Below are positions 1 through 7,326 of a DNA stretch of 11,034 nucleotides, one piece after another. How positions within the stretch are numbered: the stretch's first letter is position 1; every line of letters starts with the position of its first letter. This DNA is from Rudanella sp. (GTDB lineage Bacteria > Bacteroidota > Bacteroidia > Cytophagales > Spirosomataceae). Both the position numbers and the translations under genes were made by a program. The notes beneath the pieces were generated by a model. It was not told the DNA's origin. It saw only the letters and a program-made list of their open reading frames with translations, and did not search any database. The stretch covers positions 1 to 11,034 of the forward strand of contig JAJAYX010000396.1 in assembly GCA_026785985.1 (NCBI GenBank). Reading direction: 5' to 3'.

Positions 1-2814
1 GGCCTATACAAACCCGGCGGCAACGCCAACACTAACCGCACCATCAGCTTTGCCATGAAAGCGGGCGTAGCCATCTACGGCGGCTTTACCGGTACGGAAA
101 CCCAGTTGAGCCAACTTCCCACAGTGAGCCTGACCACACCGTCCTCCACCACCCTCAGTGGCGAGATTGGCACAGTGGGCAACTCCGCCGACAACAGCAA
201 CCACGTCATCAGTAACCCAACGGGCCTGACCACCACCGCCATTCTCGACGGCTTTGTCATCACGGGCGGCAACGCCGACGGCGCTACGTTCCCTGATAAT
301 TCCGGGGGAGGAATGTATAACTCAGGGTCGGGTGGTGGCCAGGTATGTAGCCCACTTATTCGCAACTGTTTGTTTCAGGACAACAACGCCCGGTTTGGGG
401 GAGCTATACATAATAATGGCTTTTCGTCGGGAAACAGTAGCCCTACCCTAACCAACTGCTCGTTTCAAGCCAATACCGCCAGTTCTGTTGGCGGGGCGAT
501 GTACAACGATGGGCGTTCTTCTGGCAGCAGTAGCCCCAGCCTGACCAACTGCTCGTTTCAGAATAACCGGGCATCTGGTCCCGGTGGAGCCCTGGCAAAC
601 GACGGTGTATTTTTCGGAAACAGCAGTCCAATCCTGGTCAACTGCATCTTCCAAACTAACAATGCCTCTTCTGGCGGAGCCCTGTCAAATGCTGGCTCTG
701 CAACGGGAAATAGTAGCCCTACCCTGATTAACTGCTCGTTTCAAAGCAACAGTGCTACCCAGGGTGGGGGGCTGATAAACAGCGCATCTTCTAATGGTAT
801 CAGTAACCCGGTTCTGACCAATTGTACGTTTCAAAGCAATAGCGCCACTACAGCTGGCGGAGCCATATACAATTTTGGCGTTGCGTCGGGCAACCTTAAC
901 CCGACCCTCACCAACTGTGTATTGTGGAATAATGGGGGCACAAAAACCTTTTTTAATGATGCGGCCTCAGTAACGGTTCGATACAGTTTGCTGGAGGCTG
1001 CAGTGACCAGCTACACCAGTGGGCTAGGTAATCTCACCACCACTAACTCGCCCTTTGCTTCCTCCGCGTCGGTGGCACTCAACGCCTGTTCGCCCGCCAT
1101 CAATGCCGGTGACCCCAGCAGTGCCACCGCTACGGCAGCGCCCTACTCTGTTACCGCCCTGCCCGCTACGGACCTGGCCGGTAACCCCCGCGTTTTTGGC
1201 GACCGGGTAGACATGGGAGCCGTTGAGTTTGGAGCATCCCCCGGTCCGCTCAGTCTCACCCTCACAGCCGCGCCCTCCCTCACCGTCACCACCGGCAATG
1301 CGGCTACCCTCACCGCAGCGACCAGCCCTCTGGCCAGCAGCTACAGTTGGAGTAGCGGCCAAAGTACAGCTGCTATCGCCGTCTCGGTGGCTGGCACTTA
1401 CTCGGTTACGGCTACCCCCGGCATTTGCAGCAGTGTGAGCAGTGTGGTGGTTACCGTTTCAGCTCCGCCCTGCGGCACGGTGGTCTACGTGACCCCGAAC
1501 GGAGCAGGCCTGCAAAACGGCACCAGCTGGGCCAACGCCCTCAATGGCAATCAGTTGCAGTTGGCCATCACCACAGCCGCCAGTTGCGGGAGCAGTCGGC
1601 AGGTGTGGGTAGCGGGTGGTCTCTACAAACCCGGTGGCAATGCCAATACCAACCGCAGTATCAGTTTCCAGATGGCCAACAACGTAGCCATCTACGGGGG
1701 CTTTGCGGAGAATGAAACCGCCCTGAGCAGCCGTATCCTCACGGCATCCGCCATCGGAACGCCGACCGCCACCACCCTGAGCGGGGACATTGGAGCGGCA
1801 GGAAATGCATCCGACAACAGTCTCCATGTGTTCAACCATCCCGCCAGCCTGAGCCTCAACAACACCGCCCGGCTCGATGGGTTTGTCATCACGGGCGGCA
1901 ATGCCAATGGGAGTAGTCTCCCCGACAACGTAGGCGGGGCCATGTACAACAACAGCAACAGCCCCAGCCTGACTAACTGTAGCTTCCTGAACCATAATGC
2001 TACCACCAACGGCGGGGCCATCTACAACACCGTCAGCAGCCGCCCCAACCTGAACGGCTGTAGCTTCCTGTACAATACCGCTACTACCTCCGGCGGGGGC
2101 ATCTACAACGACATTAGTACACCCATGCTGACCAACTGTAGCTTCCTGTACAATACCGCATCCTTCAACGGCGGGGCCGTTGCCAACTTCTCCTCCAACA
2201 GCCTCACCCTGACCAACTGTAGCTTCCTCAACAATACGGCTAACAGCCTAGGCGGGGCCATCCGCAACAATGGCAGCAGCGCCAGCCTGACTAATTGTGT
2301 GCTGTTTGGCAATGGTGGAGCCAACACGATTTCTAACGTCAACAGCAGCTCCCTGACGGCTGCTTACACCCTCTTCGAGCCATCGGTAACGGGCTACACC
2401 AGCGGGGGCAACAACCTCACCACCGGAACGCCGTCCGCCACCTCCTCGCCCTTTGCCAGCACCGCCACCACCCGGCTTGCGGTTGGCTCCCCGGCCATCA
2501 ACGCCGGAGACCCAGCCACTACTACCGCTATGGTCGGCAGTACCGATTTGGCCGGGAACCCCCGCATTATAGGCGGGCGGATTGACATGGGTGCGGTAGA
2601 AGTGCAGGATGAGATTTTCACGGTCAAAGATGGCAATTGGAACGACCCGACGGTCTGGAATGTGAACCGCCTGCCGCAACTCGGAGACCGGGCCAGGCTC
2701 AAACACACCGTCACGATTCCGGCGAGTTATTTAGGGTTTGTTACGGCCTTACTCTACGACCCGGCCAGTCGATTGATGTATGGCGTGGGCGGGCGGTTGC
2801 AGATGGTGCCGTAG
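1..2814 (+). CDS. Secreted Pmp-like / choice-of-anchor Q beta-helix protein, two modules, 5' end missing
   Basis: The frame is open from base 1, so the true start lies upstream; the first ATG (55) is internal, because the preceding residues match the second module. About 937 residues are visible. Residues ~1-411 and ~491-870 are two homologous modules. Each holds a conserved entry (GLYKPGGNANTNR, then VAIYGGF, TTLSG[ED]IG and DGFVITGGNA), a run of coils with the NCxF..N and GGA[IM]YN motifs of polymorphic outer-membrane protein repeats, and a choice-of-anchor Q ending (SPAINAGDP ... TDLAGNPR ... DMGAVE). Residues ~414-487 form an Ig/PKD-like linker. Residues ~873-937 (DGNWNDPTVWNVNRLPQLGD, then a GGRLQ ending) resemble a G8-type domain often found at the end of such Spirosoma proteins. 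The fold should be a right-handed parallel beta-helix at or outside the cell surface, perhaps adhesive. No catalytic motif and no typical T9SS sorting tail were seen. The role is inferred from family only. Confidence 0.9.
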   Translation, partial: GLYKPGGNANTNRTISFAMKAGVAIYGGFTGTETQLSQLPTVSLTTPSSTTLSGEIGTVGNSADNSNHVISNPTGLTTTAILDGFVITGGNADGATFPDNSGGGMYNSGSGGGQVCSPLIRNCLFQDNNARFGGAIHNNGFSSGNSSPTLTNCSFQANTASSVGGAMYNDGRSSGSSSPSLTNCSFQNNRASGPGGALANDGVFFGNSSPILVNCIFQTNNASSGGALSNAGSATGNSSPTLINCSFQSNSATQGGGLINSASSNGISNPVLTNCTFQSNSATTAGGAIYNFGVASGNLNPTLTNCVLWNNGGTKTFFNDAASVTVRYSLLEAAVTSYTSGLGNLTTTNSPFASSASVALNACSPAINAGDPSSATATAAPYSVTALPATDLAGNPRVFGDRVDMGAVEFGASPGPLSLTLTAAPSLTVTTGNAATLTAATSPLASSYSWSSGQSTAAIAVSVAGTYSVTATPGICSSVSSVVVTVSAPPCGTVVYVTPNGAGLQNGTSWANALNGNQLQLAITTAASCGSSRQVWVAGGLYKPGGNANTNRSISFQMANNVAIYGGFAENETALSSRILTASAIGTPTATTLSGDIGAAGNASDNSLHVFNHPASLSLNNTARLDGFVITGGNANGSSLPDNVGGAMYNNSNSPSLTNCSFLNHNATTNGGAIYNTVSSRPNLNGCSFLYNTATTSGGGIYNDISTPMLTNCSFLYNTASFNGGAVANFSSNSLTLTNCSFLNNTANSLGGAIRNNGSSASLTNCVLFGNGGANTISNVNSSSLTAAYTLFEPSVTGYTSGGNNLTTGTPSATSSPFASTATTRLAVGSPAINAGDPATTTAMVGSTDLAGNPRIIGGRIDMGAVEVQDEIFTVKDGNWNDPTVWNVNRLPQLGDRARLKHTVTIPASYLGFVTALLYDPASRLMYGVGGRLQMVP
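364..1002 (+). repeat. Six-step Pmp-like coil array, 90/93-bp period
   Basis: The codons for Asn-Cys of the NCxF motif sit at 364, 454, 547, 640, 730, 820 and 913, giving steps of 90, 93, 93, 90, 90 and 93 bp (30 or 31 residues). Each unit reads approximately LTNCSFQ.N.A...GGA.YN.G...GNSSP. Unit length and sequence mark protein coils, not a CRISPR array. Confidence 0.85.
1975..2340 (+). repeat. Four-step Pmp-like coil array, 78/81-bp period
   Basis: The NC (once GC) codon pair occurs at 1975, 2056, 2134, 2215 and 2293, giving steps of 81, 78, 81 and 78 bp (27 or 26 residues). Units read SLTNCSFL.NTA...GGAIYN. They lack the extra GNSSP-type loop of the first array, which explains the shorter period. 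Confidence 0.85.
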
Positions 2815-2863
2815 AAAAACCCCGGCAGGGTGATAGGTTCGTGATTAGCCGATCGCCCTGCCG
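2815..2863 (-). terminator. Intrinsic terminator of the SCP2-domain gene
   Basis: The arms 2823-2834 and 2852-2863 form a 12-bp stem with one G-T wobble and a 17-nt loop. Read on the minus strand, the stem is followed after three G by a run of five T (2819-2815), the classic intrinsic terminator form, placed just after the SCP2 stop. On the plus strand the hairpin follows the beta-helix stop directly but has no T-run, so termination in that direction would be weaker. Confidence 0.75.
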
Positions 2864-2900
2864 AGACCTAAAATTTAATGATTGCTTCTTCTTCATTCGC

Positions 2901-3197
2901 TTACCCCATTATCTGCCCCATTTTCATGGCAACGCCCATGTCGCCCTGCACTTTAAGTTTGCCGGTCATAAACGCCATCATCGGGTTCATGTCGCCTGTG
3001 CCTAATTTCATCAGGTCGGCAACGGTAACCGTAATGGTTGTATCGGCGGGGCTATCGTCGTTGGTTACCACGGCGGGCGACTGCCTGGCATCAATAAAAA
3101 TTGGCCCCTGATCAGTGGCCAGTTTAATAGTAGCGTCCAGGCCGTCGGCGTGGGTAGCTTTCAATCGGATTTGATCCGTAAGTTCCTGTAAAGTCAT
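2901..3197 (-). CDS. SCP2 sterol-binding-domain protein
   Basis: A 98-residue protein that is almost entirely one SCP2 (sterol carrier protein 2) domain. The diagnostic part is the C-terminal half, residues ~55-90: a TITVTVADLMKL strand-helix followed by NPMMAFMTGKLKVQGDMG, close to the family signature. Size fits a stand-alone bacterial SCP2 protein. Members bind lipids or other hydrophobic ligands in a tunnel; the bacterial ligand is generally unknown. There is no signal peptide or membrane segment, so it should be cytoplasmic. The ATG at 3197 gives a complete domain. The gene stands alone, convergent with the beta-helix gene, and ends in its own terminator. Confidence 0.9.
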   Translation of the reverse strand: MTLQELTDQIRLKATHADGLDATIKLATDQGPIFIDARQSPAVVTNDDSPADTTITVTVADLMKLGTGDMNPMMAFMTGKLKVQGDMGVAMKMGQIMG

Positions 3198-3260
3198 TGT
3201 TAACTGGTTTTTCGTTTGCTTTGTGTTGCACTGGTCTTTGGCTTGTGAACCAATAGGCTA

Positions 3261-3283
3261 AAAAAGTAGCCGCTTTTGCGGCT
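3261..3283 (-). terminator. Minus-strand intrinsic terminator
   Basis: Arms 3268-3273 (AGCCGC) and 3278-3283 (GCGGCT) pair perfectly around a four-base loop. On the minus strand the stem is followed, two bases later, by six T (3266-3261). It faces transcription coming from the right, although the nearest minus-strand gene in that direction ends 500 bp away at 3787. It also lies in the leader or promoter zone of the plus-strand gene at 3351, where it has no T-run. Confidence 0.65.
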
Positions 3284-3350
3284 CACCGCCCAGAGGGCAG
3301 TGCTACACCCCCGGTAAAACTATGCCGGATTTCTACGATTTCAAAAAACA

Positions 3351-3839
3351 ATGACTCCATCCGATTCTACAACCCCGGCCAGTGCCCGCCCCAAACGCTC
3401 CGATTTTCTGACGCTTTTGTGCATTCTGACATTTATGAGTTGCACCCTGAGCCTGATCGACAGTGTTACCTCGTACACGCAAACGGAGGCTGTTGCCCGC
3501 ACCGAACGCATCGACCAGCCCCGCAAAATCGATCCTAATGCAAAGCCAGAATATTTTGAAGATCGTTCCAACAGCGACGACCCCATGCCCGGCGACCCCG
3601 AAGTGATCCGTTCCCTGGCTGCAACCGACTTTTTTTATGGGCTGATTACGCTGTTTGGGGCTATTCTGATGTTTTTTCAACGGCGCGTTGGGTTCTACGT
3701 CTATGTGGCTGGCGTGTTGGTGGGCCTGATTGCGCCCCTTTCAGTGGTGGGTATTAGTGCATTGCAGACCTCGTTTGGGGCGTTTTTTAGTTTGATTTTT
3801 GTGGGGCTATACGCATACTGCCTACGCGGGATGCGATAA
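3351..3839 (+). CDS. Four-helix membrane protein of unknown function
   Basis: 162 residues. Hydrophobic segments lie at about 18-38, 91-109, 113-135 and 141-158. A charged, proline-rich stretch at ~45-88 (PRKIDPNAKPEYFEDRSNSD) lies between the first and second segments and would form a single extracytoplasmic or cytoplasmic loop. The start PKRSDFLTLLCILTF resembles a common group of small uncharacterised Bacteroidota membrane proteins. I recognise no named domain or catalytic motif. The ATG at 3351 follows an A-rich stretch; upstream in-frame sequence gives nothing better. Its last 17 codons overlap the end of the convergent ABA4-like gene. It is likely in the inner membrane; function is not assigned. 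Confidence 0.85.
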   Translation: MTPSDSTTPASARPKRSDFLTLLCILTFMSCTLSLIDSVTSYTQTEAVARTERIDQPRKIDPNAKPEYFEDRSNSDDPMPGDPEVIRSLAATDFFYGLITLFGAILMFFQRRVGFYVYVAGVLVGLIAPLSVVGISALQTSFGAFFSLIFVGLYAYCLRGMR

Positions 3840-4245
3840 GCCGTATCACCCCATACAGCAGCAATCCGGCTGGTCCCAGCATGAAGCACCCAAAAAGACA
3901 CGGAATCAGCAGCCAATGACGGATTCCGCGCTCCTGCCCGTCGCGGAGAACCCAGCAACCAACCACCAGGTCGAAGGCGAGATAGTGAACCCAGCCCGCC
4001 AGAGCAACGCCTTTTTGCCCCGATCCCAACAGCGACATCACACCCTGCAAGGTGCCAAACGATGAGAAATCGAGGGGGGTAGTACCCGAAAATAAGTAGG
4101 AAATATAGATTACAGCCAGCACCATCGGGATAAGGAGGGTGCGGGTAAGCCACTGGGTAACAAACCAGCGGGGGGCCACCGCCATCAAAATCCACTGTGG
4201 CATAACGAGGGCATTGGCAATGGAAAAAGCGGTTTCGGGAGTCAT
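3787..4245 (-). CDS. ABA4-like (DUF4281) membrane protein
   Basis: 152 residues with about four membrane segments (5-24, 33-52, 84-102, 111-136). Family hallmarks are FSIANALVMPQWILM near the start, FGTLQGVMSLL (63-73), GWVHYLAFDLVVGCWVLRD (84-102) and IPCLFGCFMLGPAGLLLY (114-131). These match the ABA4-like family, named for a plant chloroplast protein needed for neoxanthin formation. The bacterial role is not settled; a link to carotenoids is only a guess, and no carotenoid gene is visible here. The frame opens at 4341, but the first 32 codons read through a palindromic element and look non-coding, so I chose the ATG at 4245 where the conserved region begins. The last ~16 residues lie past the conserved domain and overlap the opposing gene. 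Confidence 0.88.
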   Translation of the reverse strand: MTPETAFSIANALVMPQWILMAVAPRWFVTQWLTRTLLIPMVLAVIYISYLFSGTTPLDFSSFGTLQGVMSLLGSGQKGVALAGWVHYLAFDLVVGCWVLRDGQERGIRHWLLIPCLFGCFMLGPAGLLLYGVIRLIASRVGSMRIAPQKSN

Positions 4246-4289
4246 GTTCAGTTTAGGTTTCAAGTATCTGGTTTTCGTCGGTTTTCCTG

Positions 4290-4321
4290 CTTGCCGAAAC
4301 CACAGCCGCCTGGCGGGCAAG
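4290..4321. repeat. REP-like imperfect palindrome upstream of the ABA4-like gene
   Basis: The outer arms 4290-4295 (CTTGCC) and 4316-4321 (GGCAAG) are perfect complements. Between them, 4306-4316 (CCGCCTGGCGG) is a perfect 11-base palindrome, overlapping the outer arm by one base. GC-rich palindromes of this style occur as dispersed intergenic elements in many Bacteroidota genomes. Only one copy is in the window, so repeat status is inferred. Confidence 0.45.
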
Positions 4322-4341
4322 ACGGACGGAAAGCTAAACAA

Positions 4342-4626
4342 TTTTTGTGTACGATGGCAGGTTTATAGTTTTTGGGCACCATGCCTATTGATAGTAGAAT
4401 ACCATATAATAATGTTAAGTATATTAATTACAATAATATTACTTGGTGGGTGATTATTTTAGTTACGTATTAATAGAGAATAATATATATTTACAGAGTT
4501 GTTAGCCAACTAATGAAGTTTCTTCTACTAATCCACTGCAAATGAACTAATAACAGACCTCTACGGCTACGTCTAGCCATGATGGGTTTAAACAGTTAGC
4601 TCTGAAGCACTCTACACCTGTCAACC
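4342..4626. other. AT-rich intergenic region between divergent genes
   Basis: No convincing gene lies here. GC falls to about 20% at 4381-4440 and 27% at 4441-4500, against 55-60% in neighbouring genes, and recovers toward 4560. It should hold promoters for the esterase gene (+) and the ABA4-like gene (-). A small 5-bp hairpin (4565-4569 with 4574-4578) lies in the esterase leader. No repeat, tRNA or riboswitch-like fold was recognised. Confidence 0.6.
4345..4374 (+). promoter_or_regulatory. Weak candidate Bacteroidota promoter
   Basis: TTG at 4345-4347 is followed after 18 bases by TAGTTTTTG (4366-4374), near the Bacteroidota -33/-7 pattern (TTTG and TAnnTTTG) but with one extra base in the -7 box. 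It would leave a ~240-nt leader before the esterase start. This is pattern matching in AT-rich DNA and may be chance. Confidence 0.2.
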
Positions 4627-6342
4627 ATGCGTCTATCACTCGCCTTTCAGCGGCTTCTGGTTGTTGTTGTTTTATTTATTACTATAAAGTCAGAAGCTCA
4701 ATTACTAATTACAACGCCCCAATCGCGGGTAGTTTATCAACGGAATCTAAATAACCAGGCAATGGTGCCGGTGGCGGGCCTTGCTCCGGCTGGCACAACG
4801 CGGGCCGAAGCAAGGCTTCTGCCCGCGATTCCTGGTCAGGGCGTGGCCACGCAATGGCAATCGCTGACGATGCTGGCGGACAATGCGACTTTTCGGGGCG
4901 TGGTGCGGGCAACGGGCGGCTGGTATCAGTTGCAGGTCCGGGCAAAAGCGGGCTTTACGGTGGTAGCCCAGGCAACCGTGAACCGGGTGGGCGTGGGCGA
5001 GGTGTTTGTGGTGGCCGGGCAATCGAACGCGCTTGGCGTTTTTGAAGTGTCCTACGATGCTACTGACGACCGGGTGTCCTGCATCGACTCGCGGCAAGAC
5101 GACCCTGCCGAACAAATGCTTGGATTGCCCTACAGCCATGCCGGAGCCAAAACGAATTTTGCACCCGCCAATCCCCCGCATGTCTGGACCATGCTGGGCG
5201 ACAGCCTGACCCGGCGACTCAATGTGCCGGTGTTGTTCCTGGGGGCAGCTCAGGGTGGTTCGTCCAGCTTTCAATGGGCGCGAACAGCGGCTGGGATTGG
5301 GCCGGGCGGTCTCTCGCCGTATCGGCGGTTGGGGGTTGCTCTGCGGCATTATGTGGCCCGGACAGGTATGCGGGCGGTGTTGTGGCATCAGGGCGAAAGC
5401 GATAATCTTGAGAGTACATCCGAACAAACCTACGTGACGAACATCGGGGCGGTTATCCAGAAAACAAGACAACAAACTGGTTTTGCCAGGCTACCCTGGG
5501 TAATGGCCCGTGCCAGTTATATCAGTAACACAACCCGTCCGGCTGTTATTCAGGCCCAAAATGACCTGATTGCCACCATGACGGATGTTTGGCCCGGCCC
5601 CATGACGGATACCTGTGTAGGGCCAACTATCCGCCCGGACGGGCTTCATTTTGGTGGTTTAGAGGGCCTGACGAGCCTGACCCGAATGTGGAATCAGGCC
5701 CTTAACAACACTTTTTTTCAATCGGAGGCCCCCTTTCAGCCCGACTCCTCGGCCCTGCTAACAACGGGCTATGTGTTGCCCCTTTTGCACCGACCGGGCG
5801 ATACAATTTCAGTTCCTTTTGTGCAGGAGGCTCCGCTACTGCCGGGCAACACGTTCCGGGTGCAACTGGCCAGCATAACCAACGAGAGCATACTGGCCGA
5901 ATCCGCTCCAACGACGGGAAAAAACCCGATTCCGTTAATCCTGCCAACAATGCTGCCAACGGGTACCTACCGGGTTCGAATCCGAACGAGCCAACCCGCG
6001 TTCAGCAGCACCTGGAGCGAGCCGTTTCAGGTTGATGTAAACACGGCGCGGGTGTTGAGCCAAACCGCTACCTCGCCTTTTGTGGTGGGTGGACAACCCG
6101 ATCTGGCAATTCAACGGATTGGTTATCAGTATGATCAGCCGACACACGGGTTCGATGCGCTGGTGTGGGCGAGTGTGCCAGTCGAGGTTCGGCTGGAGCG
6201 GTTGGATGGTGGCCCATTTGCCGAAACGAACTGGTTGCTGGCGGCCACCACAACCAACTTCCCCAGTTTCACTACTTTCCGAAACTACCGGCCCCAGGCA
6301 ATGGGCGTGGGTGGGGTCGAGATGGGCCGCTATCGACTCTAG
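4627..6342 (+). CDS. Secreted SGNH / sialate O-acetylesterase-like protein, cut by an amber codon
   Basis: 571 residues up to TAG. Residues 1-25 are a signal peptide (LLVVVVLFITIKSEAQ), so export to periplasm or surface is expected. The SGNH/SASA esterase domain spans ~125-370: GQSN with nucleophile Ser133, WHQGESD at 253-259, and the Asp338-Gly-Leu-His341 dyad, so the catalytic set is complete. Members remove acetyl groups from sialic acids or polysaccharides; this substrate is unknown. A beta-sandwich region follows at ~385-470 (GNTFRVQLA, LPTGTYRVRIRTS). A further domain starts at ~487 (GGQPDLAIQRIGYQYD) and is broken off at MGRYRL by TAG. The continuing frame (VRRQGSSGAGLWIEG) supplies the missing strands, so the protein probably once continued to 7326. 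The esterase itself could still be made and be active. Confidence 0.85.
   Translation: MRLSLAFQRLLVVVVLFITIKSEAQLLITTPQSRVVYQRNLNNQAMVPVAGLAPAGTTRAEARLLPAIPGQGVATQWQSLTMLADNATFRGVVRATGGWYQLQVRAKAGFTVVAQATVNRVGVGEVFVVAGQSNALGVFEVSYDATDDRVSCIDSRQDDPAEQMLGLPYSHAGAKTNFAPANPPHVWTMLGDSLTRRLNVPVLFLGAAQGGSSSFQWARTAAGIGPGGLSPYRRLGVALRHYVARTGMRAVLWHQGESDNLESTSEQTYVTNIGAVIQKTRQQTGFARLPWVMARASYISNTTRPAVIQAQNDLIATMTDVWPGPMTDTCVGPTIRPDGLHFGGLEGLTSLTRMWNQALNNTFFQSEAPFQPDSSALLTTGYVLPLLHRPGDTISVPFVQEAPLLPGNTFRVQLASITNESILAESAPTTGKNPIPLILPTMLPTGTYRVRIRTSQPAFSSTWSEPFQVDVNTARVLSQTATSPFVVGGQPDLAIQRIGYQYDQPTHGFDALVWASVPVEVRLERLDGGPFAETNWLLAATTTNFPSFTTFRNYRPQAMGVGGVEMGRYRL
6340..6342 (+). other. In-frame TAG interrupting the esterase-DUF11 gene
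   Basis: The frame is open from 4627 to 7326 except for this TAG. A single C-to-T change from CAG would give RYRL-Q-VRRQGS, a natural continuation. TAG also ends the beta-helix gene at 2812, so codon reassignment is unlikely. Confidence 0.75.
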
Positions 6343-7326
6343 GTGCGTCGGCAGGGGAGTTCGGGGGCGGGGTTATGGATCGAGGGGACGTTTATCGACA
6401 AACGACACACAATTTATATCGGTAATGAACCGGCCCCCACGCCTGTGATCATACCCGATCAGGCCGATATATCGCTGGCCATGCAGGTAAACAAACGGGT
6501 GGTTTCGGTGGGCGACGCGGTACGTTACACCGTGCAACTCACCAACAACGGCCCCGACGATGCCACCAACATCCGGCTGATTGACCGTTTGCCCGCTGCG
6601 CTTCGGTTTGTAGCCAGTACGAGTGCGGGTATAGTGGCCTCCGCCAATGCGGTGTCGGCAACGGTAGCGGGTCTGAAACCAGGTTGTAAACAGGTGTTTA
6701 TGTTTGATGCAGCGGTTACGGCACCGGGCCAAATCGAGAATGCGGCTGAGGTACTGAGCTTAGATCAGGCCGACCCCAACAGTCTGCCCGGTTCCGGCAC
6801 CGCCGACGGTGAAAACGACATGGCAATGGCCGATTGCCGGACACCCGACAGCAGCACCGCCCGCAGTGTATCGCCCAACCCCAACGGTCGCCAATTGCCC
6901 CCGGTGGCCTCGAACCAACCAACGCCCAACCCGGCCACAACAGACCTGAGTTTGCTGGCTCAGTTGAACAGGCGTATCGTGGCTCCCGGCGATACGGTGT
7001 TGATAACCATGCAGTTAGCCAATGCGGGGGGGCAGTCGGCTTCGGCTATTAGCCTGCAAATCACCCTCCCGACTGGCTGGCAATTGATTCCCTCGCCCGG
7101 CCTGACCCTAACCGGGCAGGTAATTACGGCAATGGTCTCGTCGCTGAGTCCGGGACAGTCGATTCTTAGGCTGGTGCCGCTTCGGGTTGGAGGTGCGGCA
7201 GGGGCGTTTCAACTCACAAGCGAAATCAGCCAGGCCACCGGCACGGATGCTGACTCAACGCCCGGCAACGGAACACTGAAACGGGGCGAAGACGACGAAG
7301 CCGTGGTTGACGGGCGGGTTCGGTAA
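6343..7326 (+). CDS. DUF11-repeat C-terminal part of the esterase gene, downstream of the amber codon
   Basis: An open frame of ~327 codons in the same frame as the esterase, beginning directly after its TAG; the only start near the beginning is GTG at 6343. Residues ~1-27 (RRQGSSGAGLWIEG...HTIYIG) look like the last strands of the domain broken by the stop. Two DUF11-type Ig-like domains follow: ~41-165 (ADISLAMQVNKRVVSVGDAV, then TNNGPDDATNIRLIDRLP) and ~200-327 (TDLSLLAQLNRRIVAPGDTV). Each ends in an acidic DxD-rich tail (DPNSLPGSGTADGENDMA; DADSTPGNGTLKRGEDDEA), possibly calcium-binding. DUF11 domains usually act as spacers in secreted proteins. With no signal peptide, an independent product from GTG would be mislocalised, so this is more likely the dead or read-through C-terminus of the upstream gene. 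Confidence 0.65.
   Translation: MRRQGSSGAGLWIEGTFIDKRHTIYIGNEPAPTPVIIPDQADISLAMQVNKRVVSVGDAVRYTVQLTNNGPDDATNIRLIDRLPAALRFVASTSAGIVASANAVSATVAGLKPGCKQVFMFDAAVTAPGQIENAAEVLSLDQADPNSLPGSGTADGENDMAMADCRTPDSSTARSVSPNPNGRQLPPVASNQPTPNPATTDLSLLAQLNRRIVAPGDTVLITMQLANAGGQSASAISLQITLPTGWQLIPSPGLTLTGQVITAMVSSLSPGQSILRLVPLRVGGAAGAFQLTSEISQATGTDADSTPGNGTLKRGEDDEAVVDGRVR

Larger units (their letters stand above)
1..2613 (+). repeat. Large direct duplication within the beta-helix gene
   Basis: The segment 1-1233 is repeated in diverged form at about 1471-2613. The offset is 1617 bp near the start (GLYKPGG at 1 and 1618) and 1629 bp further on, where a perfect 20-base match occurs (253-272 and 1882-1901). 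The first copy probably begins ~145 bp before the window, because the second copy starts with a CGTVVYVTPNGAG block that is not visible for the first. Confidence 0.85.

Noticed and set aside
364..1002. Regularly spaced repeats that might suggest a CRISPR array
   Set aside because: The repeats are diverged, in frame and encode NCxF/GGA coil motifs with 90/93-bp steps, as expected of a beta-helix protein.
1459..1995. 178-codon minus-strand frame opposite the beta-helix gene
   Set aside because: It is the reverse reading of the conserved module; no protein-like features, and the plus frame is clearly coding.
4246..4341. N-terminal extension of the ABA4-like protein
   Set aside because: It translates a palindromic element and lies before the conserved family start MTPETAFSIANAL, so the ATG at 4245 is preferred.
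4412..4453. A 13-residue hydrophobic peptide reading frame (MLSILITIILLGG)
   Set aside because: Very short, in AT-rich DNA, with no sign of translation or toxin-antitoxin structure.
4747..5475. 242-codon minus-strand frame opposite the esterase
   Set aside because: Composition is rich in His, Pro, Arg and Cys, as in antisense shadows of GC-rich genes; the plus strand has clear catalytic motifs.
6340..6342. TAG recoded genome-wide as an amino acid
   Set aside because: The beta-helix gene ends with TAG at 2812-2814 at a natural protein end, and no suppressor or recoding element is visible.
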